Positions 1-8,247 of a stretch of DNA of 64,000 bases are shown piece by piece. The stretch spans positions 1 through 64,000 of the forward strand of contig JAIOPD010000120.1 in assembly GCA_021414115.1 (NCBI GenBank), read 5' to 3'. The notes below the pieces were generated by a model, which saw only the letters and a list, made by a program, of their open reading frames with translations, was not told where the DNA came from and did no database searches. The translations under genes and the position numbers were made by a program. This stretch comes from Planctomycetia bacterium. GTDB taxonomy: Bacteria; Planctomycetota; Planctomycetia; Pirellulales; UBA1268. Within the stretch, counting starts at the first letter, position 1, and the number at the start of each line of letters is the position of its first letter.

Positions 1-918
1 GATCGGATCGACGCGATGCGGGAGATGATCCTCGCCGAGAGCGAGGTGGCCCGCCGTGCGGCCCTTGCCAAGCTCCTGCCCTACCAGCGGGACGACTTCG
101 AGGGCATCTTCCGGGCGCTCGACGGCCGTCCGGCCACGATCCGCTTCCTCGATCCCCCGCTGCACGAGTTCGTGCCGCACGACGAGAAGGCCCAGGCCGA
201 TCTCGCCAAGAAGCTGAAGATGCCAGTCGAGACGGTTGCGGCCCGCGTGCATTCCCTGCACGAGTTCAACCCGATGCTCGGCCACCGCGGCTGCCGCCTC
301 GGCGTCAGCTATCCCGAGATCTCGGAGATGCAGGCCCGGGCCGTGTTCGAGGCCGCCGCCAAGGTGCAGAAGGACGGCGTCAAGGTGAAGCCGGAGATCA
401 TGATCCCGCTGGTCGGCTTCAAGAAGGAGCTCGACAACCAGGTGGACATCGTCCATCGGGTGGCGGCCGACGTGCAAAAGGAGACCGGACAGAAGATCAA
501 GTATCTCGTCGGCACGATGATCGAGATCCCGCGCGGCGCCCTCACGGCCGACGAGATCGCGGAGACGGCCGAGTTTTTCTCGTTCGGCACCAACGACCTC
601 ACCCAGACCTGCCTCGGCATGAGCCGCGACGACATGGGTTCGTTCCTGGCGAAGTACACCGACGAGGGCATCTTCAAGGCCAACCCGTTCGCGTCGATCG
701 ACGCCACGGGCGTGGGCCAGTTGATGCAGATCGCGGTGGACAAGGGCCGCAAGACGCGGAAAGACATCAAGCTCGGCATCTGCGGCGAGCACGGCGGCGA
801 TCCCCACTCGGTGCTGTTCTGTCACCACCTCGGGCTCGACTACGTGAGCTGCTCGCCGTTCCGTCTGCCGGTCGCCCGCTTGGCGGCGGCCCAGGCGGCG
901 CTCGGCAAGACATGGTGA
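1..918 (+). CDS. ppdK: Pyruvate, phosphate dikinase, C-terminal part (partial)
   Basis: This is the C-terminal PEP/pyruvate-binding TIM barrel of pyruvate phosphate dikinase, which interconverts pyruvate + ATP + Pi with PEP + AMP + PPi in the cytoplasm. The frame is open to the window edge, so the ORF-track Met is internal and the true start lies outside. Diagnostic stretches are [54 protein letters not shown] and the active-site loop [10 protein letters not shown] with the proton-donor Cys. PPDK rather than PEP synthase fits the DPPLHEFVP sequence. The ATP-grasp and phosphohistidine domains would lie upstream. Nothing suggests damage. Confidence 0.95.
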   Translation, partial: DRIDAMREMILAESEVARRAALAKLLPYQRDDFEGIFRALDGRPATIRFLDPPLHEFVPHDEKAQADLAKKLKMPVETVAARVHSLHEFNPMLGHRGCRLGVSYPEISEMQARAVFEAAAKVQKDGVKVKPEIMIPLVGFKKELDNQVDIVHRVAADVQKETGQKIKYLVGTMIEIPRGALTADEIAETAEFFSFGTNDLTQTCLGMSRDDMGSFLAKYTDEGIFKANPFASIDATGVGQLMQIAVDKGRKTRKDIKLGICGEHGGDPHSVLFCHHLGLDYVSCSPFRLPVARLAAAQAALGKTW

Positions 919-1316
919 TGCTTGTGCTTCATGGCCGCCGGGGCCTCCTGGTTCCGGCGGCCTGAGGCTTGCGCGGCTGCTGGTGGGCGAGGGGCTGCCC
1001 CTGCCCCTTCGCCGGACGTTCGTGGGGCTCAGGGCTGCCCACGCCCCGTCGCCGGACGTTCGTTGCGCCCATCCTGGGCTTCACTCACTCGGATGCCGCC
1101 TGCGCTTCGCCCTCCAGGCTTCGCTTGGCGTCATACGCCGGCGACGGGGCATGGGCAGCCCCTCGCTGAGTTCATGCCTTGGGAAGCCCCAAGCGCGAGC
1201 GCGGGGTATACGGGTTGCCTCTTGGTGGCGCCGGATTGGCTTGCCGAGGGTCGGGGCACGGGCAGCCCCTCGCTTGATGCCGTTTTGCGGAGGAGCGTGG
1301 GGATACACTCCTGCTC
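919..1316. repeat. Cluster of GC-rich REP-like repeats between ppdK and the SLC13 gene
   Basis: This gene-free stretch of about 400 bases is built of short related repeats. Two direct units of about 33 bases (at 991-1023 and 1031-1063) share TCGCCGGACGTTCGT, each preceded by a GGGCTGCCC...GCCCC block. Two inverted relatives follow, near 1138-1161 (GACGGGGCATGGGCAGCCCC) and 1249-1273 (GGGGCACGGGCAGCCCCTCGCT), so large stem-loops are possible. At 1181-1206 lies GGGAAGCCCCAAGCGCGAGCG, which recurs at 7174-7200 and in inverted form at 7257-7284. The ORFs called here are shadows of the repeats. Such arrays may act in termination or mRNA stability; no function is shown. Confidence 0.75.
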
Positions 1317-2729
1317 ATGGATCTCTCCCCGGAAGCACAGCGGCTCGCGGGCATCGTTGCGGTCGTGATCGTGCTCTGGTTTACGGAGGCGCTGCCGTTG
1401 GCGGTGACGGCGCTGCTCGGCGCGGCGGCCTGCGTGATCCTTGGCGTGGCGCCGGCGAAGGAGGTCTTTCGCCCGTTTGCCGACCCGCTCATCTTTCTCT
1501 TTATCGGGTCGTTCCTGCTTGCCGAGGCGATCCGGCTTCACAGGCTCGATCGACGGCTCGCCTTCGCCGTGCTCGCGGTGCCCTGGGTCGGCGGCCGGCC
1601 CGTGCGGATCCTCGCCGCCGTGGCGGTCGTGTCGGTGCTGATCAGCGCGTTCATCTCCAACACCGTGACCGCGGCGATGATGGTGGCGATCGTGTCAGGA
1701 ATCCTCGGAGCCGTTGAGGATGCTTCAAAGAGGAGCGAGCGGCGGCTCAATCCGGCGTTTGCCACGGGATTATTTCTCTGCATCGCCTTCGCCGCCTCGA
1801 TCGGCGGATTGGCCACGCCGATCGGCACGCCCACCAATCTGATCGGGCTTGGGTTCATTCGTGATCAGTTAGGAGTGGCCATTTCCTTCCCCGCGTGGTG
1901 TGCGATCACCCTCCCGCTCGTCGGGATCCTGGCCACGATCCTGGTGGTCGTTCTGGCGTGGCTGTTTCCCGCCGGTGTCGCGCGGCTCGACGGCGTGGAG
2001 GAGTTCGTGCGTGTGGAGCGGGCGCGGCTTGGCCGCTGGACGACGGGGCAGCGGTCGACGGCCCTCGCCTTCGGGATCACGGTGCTGCTCTGGGTGGTGC
2101 CAGGTGCGCTGCTCTTCGTGGTCGGGTCCGATCATCCGCTGAGTGCCTGGTTCCGCGAGCGACTGCCGGAGGGCGTGGCGGCGCTCGTTGGTGCGATCCT
2201 GCTCTTTCTCCTGCCGGGGGATCGGTCGGCGGATGGCCGTTGGCGGCCGGCGGTGGTCTGGCACGAGGCCCGGATCGACTGGGATATCGTGCTCCTCTAC
2301 GGCGGCGGGCTGGCCCTCGGCGAGCTCTGCTTCTCCACGGGGCTCGCGGCGTCGGCCGGCGCGGCGATCACGGGATGGATTCCCACGGGGCCGTGGGGAG
2401 CCACGGTGCTCGTCGCCGTGGCGGCGCTCGTCGCCGTCGTCACGAGCGAGTTTACGAGCAACGTCGCCAGCGCCACGATGGTGGTGCCGATCGTGATCGC
2501 GATGGGCCAGACCATTGGCCAAGAGGCCACCGCCGCGGCGCTCGCGGCCACGTTGGCCGCGAGCCTGGGGTTCATGATGCCGGTCAGCAGCCCGTGCAAT
2601 GCGATCGTCTACGGCTCGGGACGGATCCCGCTGCGGTCCATGATGGCCGCGGGGGCGGTGCTCGACGTGATCGGCGTGGTCGTGATCATCGCCGCGATGC
2701 TCATCGTGAGCCGGGTCGCTGGGCTGTAA
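1317..2729 (+). CDS. SLC13/DASS-family anion permease
   Basis: This 470-residue polytopic membrane protein resembles the divalent anion:sodium symporter family (SLC13/CitT/DASS), which imports sulfate or di- and tricarboxylates. The N-terminus MDLSPEAQRLAGIVAVVIVLWFTEALPL with the WxTEALP-type motif is typical. Two pseudo-symmetric binding motifs are visible: ISNTVTAAMM in the first half and TSEFTSNVASATMVVPI in the second. The second has SNV where SNT is canonical, so sodium coordination may differ. A central hydrophilic loop follows the fifth or sixth helix. The substrate cannot be read from sequence. It appears to be a single-gene unit facing a convergent small gene. Confidence 0.85.
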   Translation: MDLSPEAQRLAGIVAVVIVLWFTEALPLAVTALLGAAACVILGVAPAKEVFRPFADPLIFLFIGSFLLAEAIRLHRLDRRLAFAVLAVPWVGGRPVRILAAVAVVSVLISAFISNTVTAAMMVAIVSGILGAVEDASKRSERRLNPAFATGLFLCIAFAASIGGLATPIGTPTNLIGLGFIRDQLGVAISFPAWCAITLPLVGILATILVVVLAWLFPAGVARLDGVEEFVRVERARLGRWTTGQRSTALAFGITVLLWVVPGALLFVVGSDHPLSAWFRERLPEGVAALVGAILLFLLPGDRSADGRWRPAVVWHEARIDWDIVLLYGGGLALGELCFSTGLAASAGAAITGWIPTGPWGATVLVAVAALVAVVTSEFTSNVASATMVVPIVIAMGQTIGQEATAAALAATLAASLGFMMPVSSPCNAIVYGSGRIPLRSMMAAGAVLDVIGVVVIIAAMLIVSRVAGL

Positions 2730-2756
2730 CGCGAGCCATGCTTCGGAAACGACGCC

Positions 2757-2790
2757 GCGGCCCGGCCGGGGGCACAGCCGGCCGGACCGC
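2757..2790. terminator. GC-rich hairpin after the SLC13 gene
   Basis: Arms GCGGCCCGGCCGG and CCGGCCGGACCGC pair over 13 bases with one mismatch around an 8-base loop. The hairpin starts 27 bases after the transporter stop and lies between two convergent genes. There is no U tract, so termination is inferred from position only. Confidence 0.45.
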
Positions 2791-2847
2791 GTGAAAGGGT
2801 GTCGTCGTCTGCCGCCGAATCAGGCGTCGCGTCGAAGGGGGCCGAGC

Positions 2848-3264
2848 TCAGAAGCCTCCCTCGATGGCCGCGCCGCACTGATGGCAACGGGGTTGGGCCA
2901 GCGGCCGGGGCGCGGGCAGCGCGCCCTCCGCCCACATCGCATGCAGCCGTGGGAAGCACGGCGGCATCACCAACGGCTGGCACTGGTGGAGGTGCTGCCG
3001 CGGATGTAACTGGCCGCACGGATCCGCATGAAACACGCGGCCCGGGGGACAGGCGGGCCGGCACTCCGACCCATGCACGCTTCCATGCCACGGTGGCTGC
3101 TGCGTGTTCCGGCACCCGCAGGCTTCGCCACGACCGTCCATTCCTATCATCGCGGACTCCTCCGTGATCGCCATCGGCCCTTGGGCCGCCGCGGACCGGA
3201 TCGCGAGGATCGACGGCATGGCGGCGAGGATGGCGACGGCGATGACGGGTCGGATGGTGCGCAC
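2848..3264 (-). CDS. Small secreted Cys/His-rich protein, unknown function
   Basis: I call a 138-residue product from a GTG start preceded by GGGAGA about 9 bases upstream. The longer track ORF has no signal sequence at its start. From this GTG the protein begins VRTIRPVIAVAILAAMPSILAIRSAAAQ, a clean signal peptide with an Ala-x-Ala-type cleavage region. The mature part is short and rich in Cys, His and Pro, with ACGCRNTQQ, HGSECRPACPPG, HPRQHLHQCQP and a terminal RCHQCGAAIEGGF. Paired cysteines near the C-terminus suggest disulfides or metal binding. I do not recognise the family. Antisense ORFs over it are longer but lack such features. Confidence 0.55.
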   Translation of the reverse strand: MRTIRPVIAVAILAAMPSILAIRSAAAQGPMAITEESAMIGMDGRGEACGCRNTQQPPWHGSVHGSECRPACPPGRVFHADPCGQLHPRQHLHQCQPLVMPPCFPRLHAMWAEGALPAPRPLAQPRCHQCGAAIEGGF

Positions 3265-3391
3265 GAGCGGTTCTCCCGGAAGGCGTGGTGCAGGCCTCAC
3301 TGACCACGCCTCGGTCTTCGACGCAGCCGCGCTGCCGGGATGAGCGAACGCACCGTGAAGACGGGTCGTAACGGTCGGGAAAACTCTGCGG

Positions 3392-5803
3392 TCAGTCGAG
3401 GGCGACGTCGGCGACTTCGAACGCCTCGAGAGCATCCTTCGTGGCGAGGACGATGTGGCCTCGGTCGCCGGCGCGAAAGCCACCGATGCCGACGAGCGGC
3501 CTGCCGTGCTGGTAGCGATCGACCACTCTGCCGTCGGCCCAGGCGACCGTGACCGACCCGTCGGGGGCCGCGATCAGCCACTGCCGCCGAGAAGTGCCGA
3601 GCAGATCCGCCCAGGCGACGGGGTCGATCGGGCCGTCGCGGTGGACTCCGTCCCCAAGCGGGAGTTCCCAGGAGGTGGCGAGCGAATCGGGTTCGATCCC
3701 GACTGCCGACTGCTTGCCGAGCGACGCCCCTGCGATTCCGAGCAGGGCCCATGCCGCGTCCGGAGCGACCGGACCAAAGCGGAGCGCCTGAAGCGGGCCA
3801 GACTCGCGTCGGCCATCGTCGGCTTCAGATTCGCCGCCGCTGCGATCGGCCCTGACGAGACGGCCGTCGCCGGTGACACAGAGCACCTCCCGAGCGCCGC
3901 CTGCCTCCACCGGCGCCCCCACTGCCACGTCCGCGACCGAGCCCACGGAGCGGTCGCGCCACAACCGCCTGCCGTCGAGGCTCGCGGCCTGTACGCCGAC
4001 GGTACCGAGGTAGCCGACGACGATTTCCAGAGTGCCGTCGCCATCGAGATCGGCCAGCTCGGCGGCGGTGATGCCGTCGTGTGTCGTGCCCCCGGGCGCC
4101 GGATAGGTGGTGTGGAGTTTCCAGTCGGAGGAGAAGACGAACACATGCTGCCCGCCGCGCCGGCCGCCGAGCCACCACCGCCGTCCCTCCTGATCGACGG
4201 CGGTCCGCAGGAAGGCGATGCCCGCATCGCGGGGCAGCGGGAGTTCGTGGCGGCCGACCCCTTGTCCCTTGGCATCGAGTTCGACGACGGTCCGCCAGCC
4301 GTCGAGGGCGACGACTATCGGCGCCGCGGCGTGGGGCGCATCGATGCACACGACGTTTCCGGGGAGCGACACACCCTCGGCCCGCCAGACCCGCTCGAGC
4401 TTGAACCGCACCGGCTGCCGCCGCGGCGCGATCACCTGCTCGGGCAGTCGTTCGACCGTGCTCCCCGAAGCGGCCCTGTCGAGATCACGGCGGTATTCCT
4501 GCAGCCGGCGGGCATAACGGTCACGCACCCGTTGAGCGGCAGCCGCACCGTCCTCCGCCGCGGCGAGCGTCTCGGCGACGTCGGCGGCGATCCGGCCATG
4601 GCGACCGGTGATCACGTCGGCCACGGTGCCGTCGGCCGCGATGATCACGGTCACGGGAAACGACTCGAGGGCGAGCTCCTGCGGCAGCACGCCCTGCGGA
4701 TCGCGAACGAGCGTGCCGACTCCGCCGAACTCGGCCAGGGTCTTGCGGAGCGCAGCGGTCGGCACGTCGGCGGGATCGAGGCTGACGGCAAAGTGCCGCA
4801 CGATGGGCCGTTCACCCCCGTGAGTCCGCGCATGAGCCGCGCTGAAGTCGGCGATGCCTGTGGCAACCTGCGGCATCGAGTATGCGGCAGGACCGCAGCC
4901 CTCGAAGAAGAAGTCGAGCAGGGTGGGGGCGCCGGCGAGCGACTTTCGGTCGAGCGCCTCGCCATCGACGGTGGTGAGTGGTGTCGTCCATTCGGCCTTG
5001 CGGCCGACGAGACGATGCACGGCCGATGGCGGCTCGAGCGGCTCGAGTCGCGAGACCTGCGCGGCGCCCGGCGGCATCTCGAAGGCAAACGCCTCGGGAG
5101 GAATCGCCGCGCCGAACGCGGCGTTGGTGAAGTCCACCACCACCGAGATTCCCACCGGCGCGGCCGCCTGACGGGAGAGTTCGTCGGCATAGGCTTCGGT
5201 GGGCACCTTCATCCGGCGGAGGATTTTGTCCTGCCGATCGATCCAGAGTTCGAGCACACCGTCCTGCTTCGGAATCGAGATGTGGTCGCAGGCATGTCCG
5301 TCGACGGTCTCCCGGCCCTCGATCCGCGGCGGGCTGGTCGTGCCGGCCACGATGAGCTCGACGGTATCGTCGGCGAGCAGCAACGGAAGCTGTGTCGGGC
5401 AGCCGGCTTCCCCCTCGGCGAGTGCCACCTGCACGGCCTCGTCCGCAAAGATCTGATCGAGTGAGAGCGGGCTCTTCACCGGCTCGGTGAGCACCTGCCC
5501 GGGTACGGCACCAACGGCCCCGCGGAGGGTCACGCCATCCGCCGCGATCCGCGTGTCATAGGCGTCGATCCGGATCCTGTCGGGCCGCGAGAAGGCGACG
5601 CGGAATGGGAAGGTCACGTCCGACGACACGTCGCCCCGAGTCTCCTTGACGACGACCACACCCTCGTCTGAGTAGGCCTCGGCCGTGCGATAGGCCCGGC
5701 CCATGGCGTCGATCACCGCGCGTGGATCCTCGACGCATCCGGCGAGGAACAGGGCGAAACCGGCCGCGGCGAACGCCGGCCGAGGAAATCGTGTCGGTTT
5801 CAT
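3392..5803 (-). CDS. Lipoprotein with LolA/DUF2092-like, degenerate thioredoxin-like and FG-GAP-like regions
   Basis: This is a large exported lipoprotein of 803 residues. I chose the Met of MKPTRFPRPAFAAAGFALFLAGCVED because it starts a lipoprotein signal with lipobox LAGC (Cys about 23); the track ORF adds 42 non-signal residues. About residues 30-260 resemble LolA/DUF2092-type proteins (ETRGDVSSDVTFPFRVAFSRPDRIRIDAYD). Residues about 310-440 look like a TlpA-type redoxin (TLLDFFFEGCGPAAYSMPQV), but CxxC has become CGPA, so only one Cys remains. The C-terminal part has an LADLDGDGTLEIVVGYLG repeat typical of FG-GAP/VCBS propellers. It may bind or sense rather than catalyse. It stands alone, divergent from the LarA-like gene. 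Confidence 0.75.
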   Translation of the reverse strand: MKPTRFPRPAFAAAGFALFLAGCVEDPRAVIDAMGRAYRTAEAYSDEGVVVVKETRGDVSSDVTFPFRVAFSRPDRIRIDAYDTRIAADGVTLRGAVGAVPGQVLTEPVKSPLSLDQIFADEAVQVALAEGEAGCPTQLPLLLADDTVELIVAGTTSPPRIEGRETVDGHACDHISIPKQDGVLELWIDRQDKILRRMKVPTEAYADELSRQAAAPVGISVVVDFTNAAFGAAIPPEAFAFEMPPGAAQVSRLEPLEPPSAVHRLVGRKAEWTTPLTTVDGEALDRKSLAGAPTLLDFFFEGCGPAAYSMPQVATGIADFSAAHARTHGGERPIVRHFAVSLDPADVPTAALRKTLAEFGGVGTLVRDPQGVLPQELALESFPVTVIIAADGTVADVITGRHGRIAADVAETLAAAEDGAAAAQRVRDRYARRLQEYRRDLDRAASGSTVERLPEQVIAPRRQPVRFKLERVWRAEGVSLPGNVVCIDAPHAAAPIVVALDGWRTVVELDAKGQGVGRHELPLPRDAGIAFLRTAVDQEGRRWWLGGRRGGQHVFVFSSDWKLHTTYPAPGGTTHDGITAAELADLDGDGTLEIVVGYLGTVGVQAASLDGRRLWRDRSVGSVADVAVGAPVEAGGAREVLCVTGDGRLVRADRSGGESEADDGRRESGPLQALRFGPVAPDAAWALLGIAGASLGKQSAVGIEPDSLATSWELPLGDGVHRDGPIDPVAWADLLGTSRRQWLIAAPDGSVTVAWADGRVVDRYQHGRPLVGIGGFRAGDRGHIVLATKDALEAFEVADVALD

Positions 5804-5931
5804 GCCGATATCTTGCCGGAAAAACCGGCCATGAGGCCAGATCATTCTCCGCCGTCGCACCGACGATAAGATGACGCCCGTCAAGTGCCTGAGTTCGTCG
5901 GTCTCCTCCCACTCCCCGGTTTTATCCACTC

Positions 5932-7146
5932 GTGCATCGCATCACGCTCGACTACGGCGCCGCCGATCCGCTCGTCCTCGAATGTCGTGATGACGCCAGC
6001 ATGGTCGCCTTTGACACACCGCGCGGCGTCACGGGCGACGAGGCCCGGCGGATGACCGCTGACGCCCTTGCCGCGAGCATCCATGCCCCGCCGCTGGTCG
6101 CCCACGTCGTGCCGGGTGACCGTGTGGTCGTTGCCCTCGCCGGCGACGTCCCGCAGCTGGAGCACGTCGCCGAGGCGGTCGTCGGCTGCCTTGTGGCGGC
6201 CGGTGTCGATGCGGGCGACGTGACCCTCCTGCAGGCGCCGCGACTCGGAGCCGATGCCGGCGGATTCGCCCGCGTGAGCCCGGCGATGATCGCCGGTGCG
6301 GAGATGTTCGACCCGGTGCTCGACGATGCGACGTCCTACCTGGCCGCCGACGAGTCGGGCCGGCCGCTCTATCTCGCGCGGCCCTTGGTCGACGCAGACG
6401 TCGTGGTGGCCGTCGGGGAGTGGAGCTGGAACGCGGCCCTCGGGGGCCGGGCGATCGAAGGTGAACTCTGGCCGACGTTCGCACGGGCCTCCTGCCGCCG
6501 CGACCTGCTTCTGTCACTTGCCCGGCGCGGCCGCGGCGCGCTGGCCGACTGGAAGTCGGGCCTGCACGACGTCCTCTGGCAGCTTGGCGTCTGCGCCAGC
6601 CTCCGGCTCGTGCGCGGTGCGCACGGCACGCTGCATGCGGCCTGCTTCGGCCTGCCCGACGAGGCCAGCCAGCGGAGCCGCGCCGCTGCCGCCGGCTGGA
6701 GCCCCTCGATCGCCGCCGACGCGGGGCTCGCGATCGCGTCCCTCTCCGACCCGACCGCGGATTTTGGCGCCATCACCGCGGCCGTCGCCGCCGGTGCACG
6801 GGCCACGCGGCCCGGCGGAACGGTCTGCGTGGCAAGCCGCCTCAGCGAGAAGCCGGGCATCATCTTCGAGCGGTGGCGGCAGGGCGCCCCCTTGGAAGGG
6901 CTTGTGCACGAGGCCATCTCCAGCGGCGACAACACGCTCCTTGCCGACGCTCTCCAGACCCGGCTCTTCGCCCGGGCTCTCGACGACCGCCGGCTCGTGC
7001 TCCTCTCCGACCTCGACGAGTCGACGGTCGAGGATCTGGAGTTCGGTCACGCGGCCACGCCCGACGTGGTCGAGCGGCTCGCGCATCGAGCCGAGAGCCT
7101 CGTCGTGCTCCCCGAGGCCGACCGCTGCTTCCCGCGGCAGGCGTGA
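5932..7146 (+). CDS. LarA-like (DUF2088) protein lacking the canonical His motif
   Basis: This 404-residue soluble protein has the overall layout of the lactate racemase LarA family: an N-terminal DUF2088-type Rossmann half (VAFDTPRGVTGDEARRM, PGDRVVVALAGDVPQ) and a second half with an SDPTADFGAITAAVAAGARATRPGG stretch. LarA uses a nickel-pincer cofactor held by His residues, one in a PHxxAGxSGG-type loop. Here that loop reads VGEWSWNAALGGRAIEG, with no His. Racemase activity is therefore doubtful and it may be a divergent paralogue. Translation starts at GTG; no strong ribosome site is visible. It is followed by repeats and converges on the signal peptidase gene. Confidence 0.65.
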   Translation: MHRITLDYGAADPLVLECRDDASMVAFDTPRGVTGDEARRMTADALAASIHAPPLVAHVVPGDRVVVALAGDVPQLEHVAEAVVGCLVAAGVDAGDVTLLQAPRLGADAGGFARVSPAMIAGAEMFDPVLDDATSYLAADESGRPLYLARPLVDADVVVAVGEWSWNAALGGRAIEGELWPTFARASCRRDLLLSLARRGRGALADWKSGLHDVLWQLGVCASLRLVRGAHGTLHAACFGLPDEASQRSRAAAAGWSPSIAADAGLAIASLSDPTADFGAITAAVAAGARATRPGGTVCVASRLSEKPGIIFERWRQGAPLEGLVHEAISSGDNTLLADALQTRLFARALDDRRLVLLSDLDESTVEDLEFGHAATPDVVERLAHRAESLVVLPEADRCFPRQA

Positions 7147-7173
7147 CGGCTCGCTGAGTCGCGTCTCTCCCTC

Positions 7174-7284
7174 GGGAAGCCCCAAGCGCGAGCGCGGGGA
7201 ATGCGGCCCGCAGCATCGTGCGGCTCCGCGCTGCCGATGGGGTCACCACCCGGCTACCCGTCGCTCGCGCTCCGGGCTTCCAGG
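7174..7284. repeat. Inverted pair of the dispersed GGAAGCCC...GCGCGAGCG repeat
   Basis: One copy (7174-7200, GGGAAGCCCCAAGCGCGAG) faces an inverted relative (7257-7284, CCCGTCGCTCGCGCTCCGGGC), so the pair can fold into a long hairpin between two convergent genes. A third copy is in the 919-1316 cluster. The inverted copy runs into the end of the signal peptidase gene and supplies its last codons. Confidence 0.7.
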
Positions 7285-8243
7285 GAACCTGTAACCACGA
7301 CTTCGTGGACCCGGTGCACGAGCGCCGTGCGATGCAGCGGGCCCCAGTGGCGAGAATCGCGGCTGACGGTCGGGAAATCACCGAGCACGAAATACCCGTC
7401 GCGTGGGATTCGCCACTCGGTGGTGCCGTCCGCCGCGGGGCGGTAGAGGATGTCGCGCCAACGTGTCAGCCGCTCCACGACGGCAGCGTCGCCCTCCACA
7501 TCGACGGCGATGGCGGGGGCGTTGGTGTCGAGAGCGCCGTGGATCGGCCAGGGCTTGGCGTGCGTCCATGAGTCCGCCGCGGCGGCCGGCAGGCGGCCGC
7601 GGGCAGCCGCAGTCGGCGCGGCGTGCAGCCTCCAGCCCGTGGCGACGAGATGGCCATCGAGCCGACCGGCCACAAAGCAGCCGCGCTGGTGCGGTTCAAG
7701 CCGCCAGGTGATCCGCGTGTCGCCCACGCGGATGCACACGTGGGTGTCCGTTGCCGCCGAGCGGACGGTGGCGGCGATCCCGACGTCGCGGACCGGAAGG
7801 AGCGACCGGTTCACCTCGGTGGCGAAATCGACGTCGTCGAGCACCTCCGCGGCATCGAAGCGGACGTGCTTCGGGTCCTGGGGTGCAATCGGCTGCGGCA
7901 CCTCGACGGCGGTCTCGGCGAGCACTCGCGGGCTTTTGAGGCAGATCCGGCCGTCGATCGAGAGATCGCCGTCCGCGATCGAGACCGTCTCGCCCGGCAG
8001 GCCGACGAGCCGCTTGAGGGCGATGCCCCCCTCCGGCGTGCTGATGATCCAGCGGTCGAACCGCCGCGGCTGCCGAAGCACATCGGCGCTCGGAAACACG
8101 TCGCTCGTCACGATATCGCCAGGCAGGAGTCCCGGCGCCATCGAGAGTCCGTCCACCTCGTATCGCGCCGGCCGAGCCAGCCATCCGACGGTCAGCGCCG
8201 CCAGGCAGGCCGCCACAGCCGCCACGATCCGTCGAGGCGTCAC
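7254..8243 (-). CDS. Signal peptidase I-like S26 family protein
   Basis: This 329-residue membrane-anchored protein has one N-terminal transmembrane segment (IVAAVAACLAALTVGWLA). S26 landmarks follow: the nucleophile box YEVDGLSMAPGLLPGD with the catalytic Ser, the general-base box IALKRLVGLPGETVSI with Lys, and near the end YFVLGDFPTVSRDSRHWG. It would cleave signal peptides at the outer face of the cytoplasmic membrane. An insertion of roughly 120 residues separates the box C and D regions. The tail GSLEARSASDG is encoded by the dispersed repeat, so the native C-terminus may have been replaced. It starts 4 bases after the Gfo/Idh/MocA stop and may be co-transcribed with it. Confidence 0.85.
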   Translation of the reverse strand: MTPRRIVAAVAACLAALTVGWLARPARYEVDGLSMAPGLLPGDIVTSDVFPSADVLRQPRRFDRWIISTPEGGIALKRLVGLPGETVSIADGDLSIDGRICLKSPRVLAETAVEVPQPIAPQDPKHVRFDAAEVLDDVDFATEVNRSLLPVRDVGIAATVRSAATDTHVCIRVGDTRITWRLEPHQRGCFVAGRLDGHLVATGWRLHAAPTAAARGRLPAAAADSWTHAKPWPIHGALDTNAPAIAVDVEGDAAVVERLTRWRDILYRPAADGTTEWRIPRDGYFVLGDFPTVSRDSRHWGPLHRTALVHRVHEVVVTGSLEARSASDG

Positions 8244-8247
8244 GACG

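Noticed and set aside
919-1316. CRISPR-like direct repeats in the gap after ppdK
   Set aside because: There are only two direct units at 40-base spacing, the other copies are inverted, and spacers and cas genes are absent. REP-like repeats explain it better.
3455-5464. Rightward ORF of 669 residues inside the lipoprotein gene
   Set aside because: It is antisense to a protein with clear signal peptide and domain motifs; the composition is typical of high-GC shadow frames.
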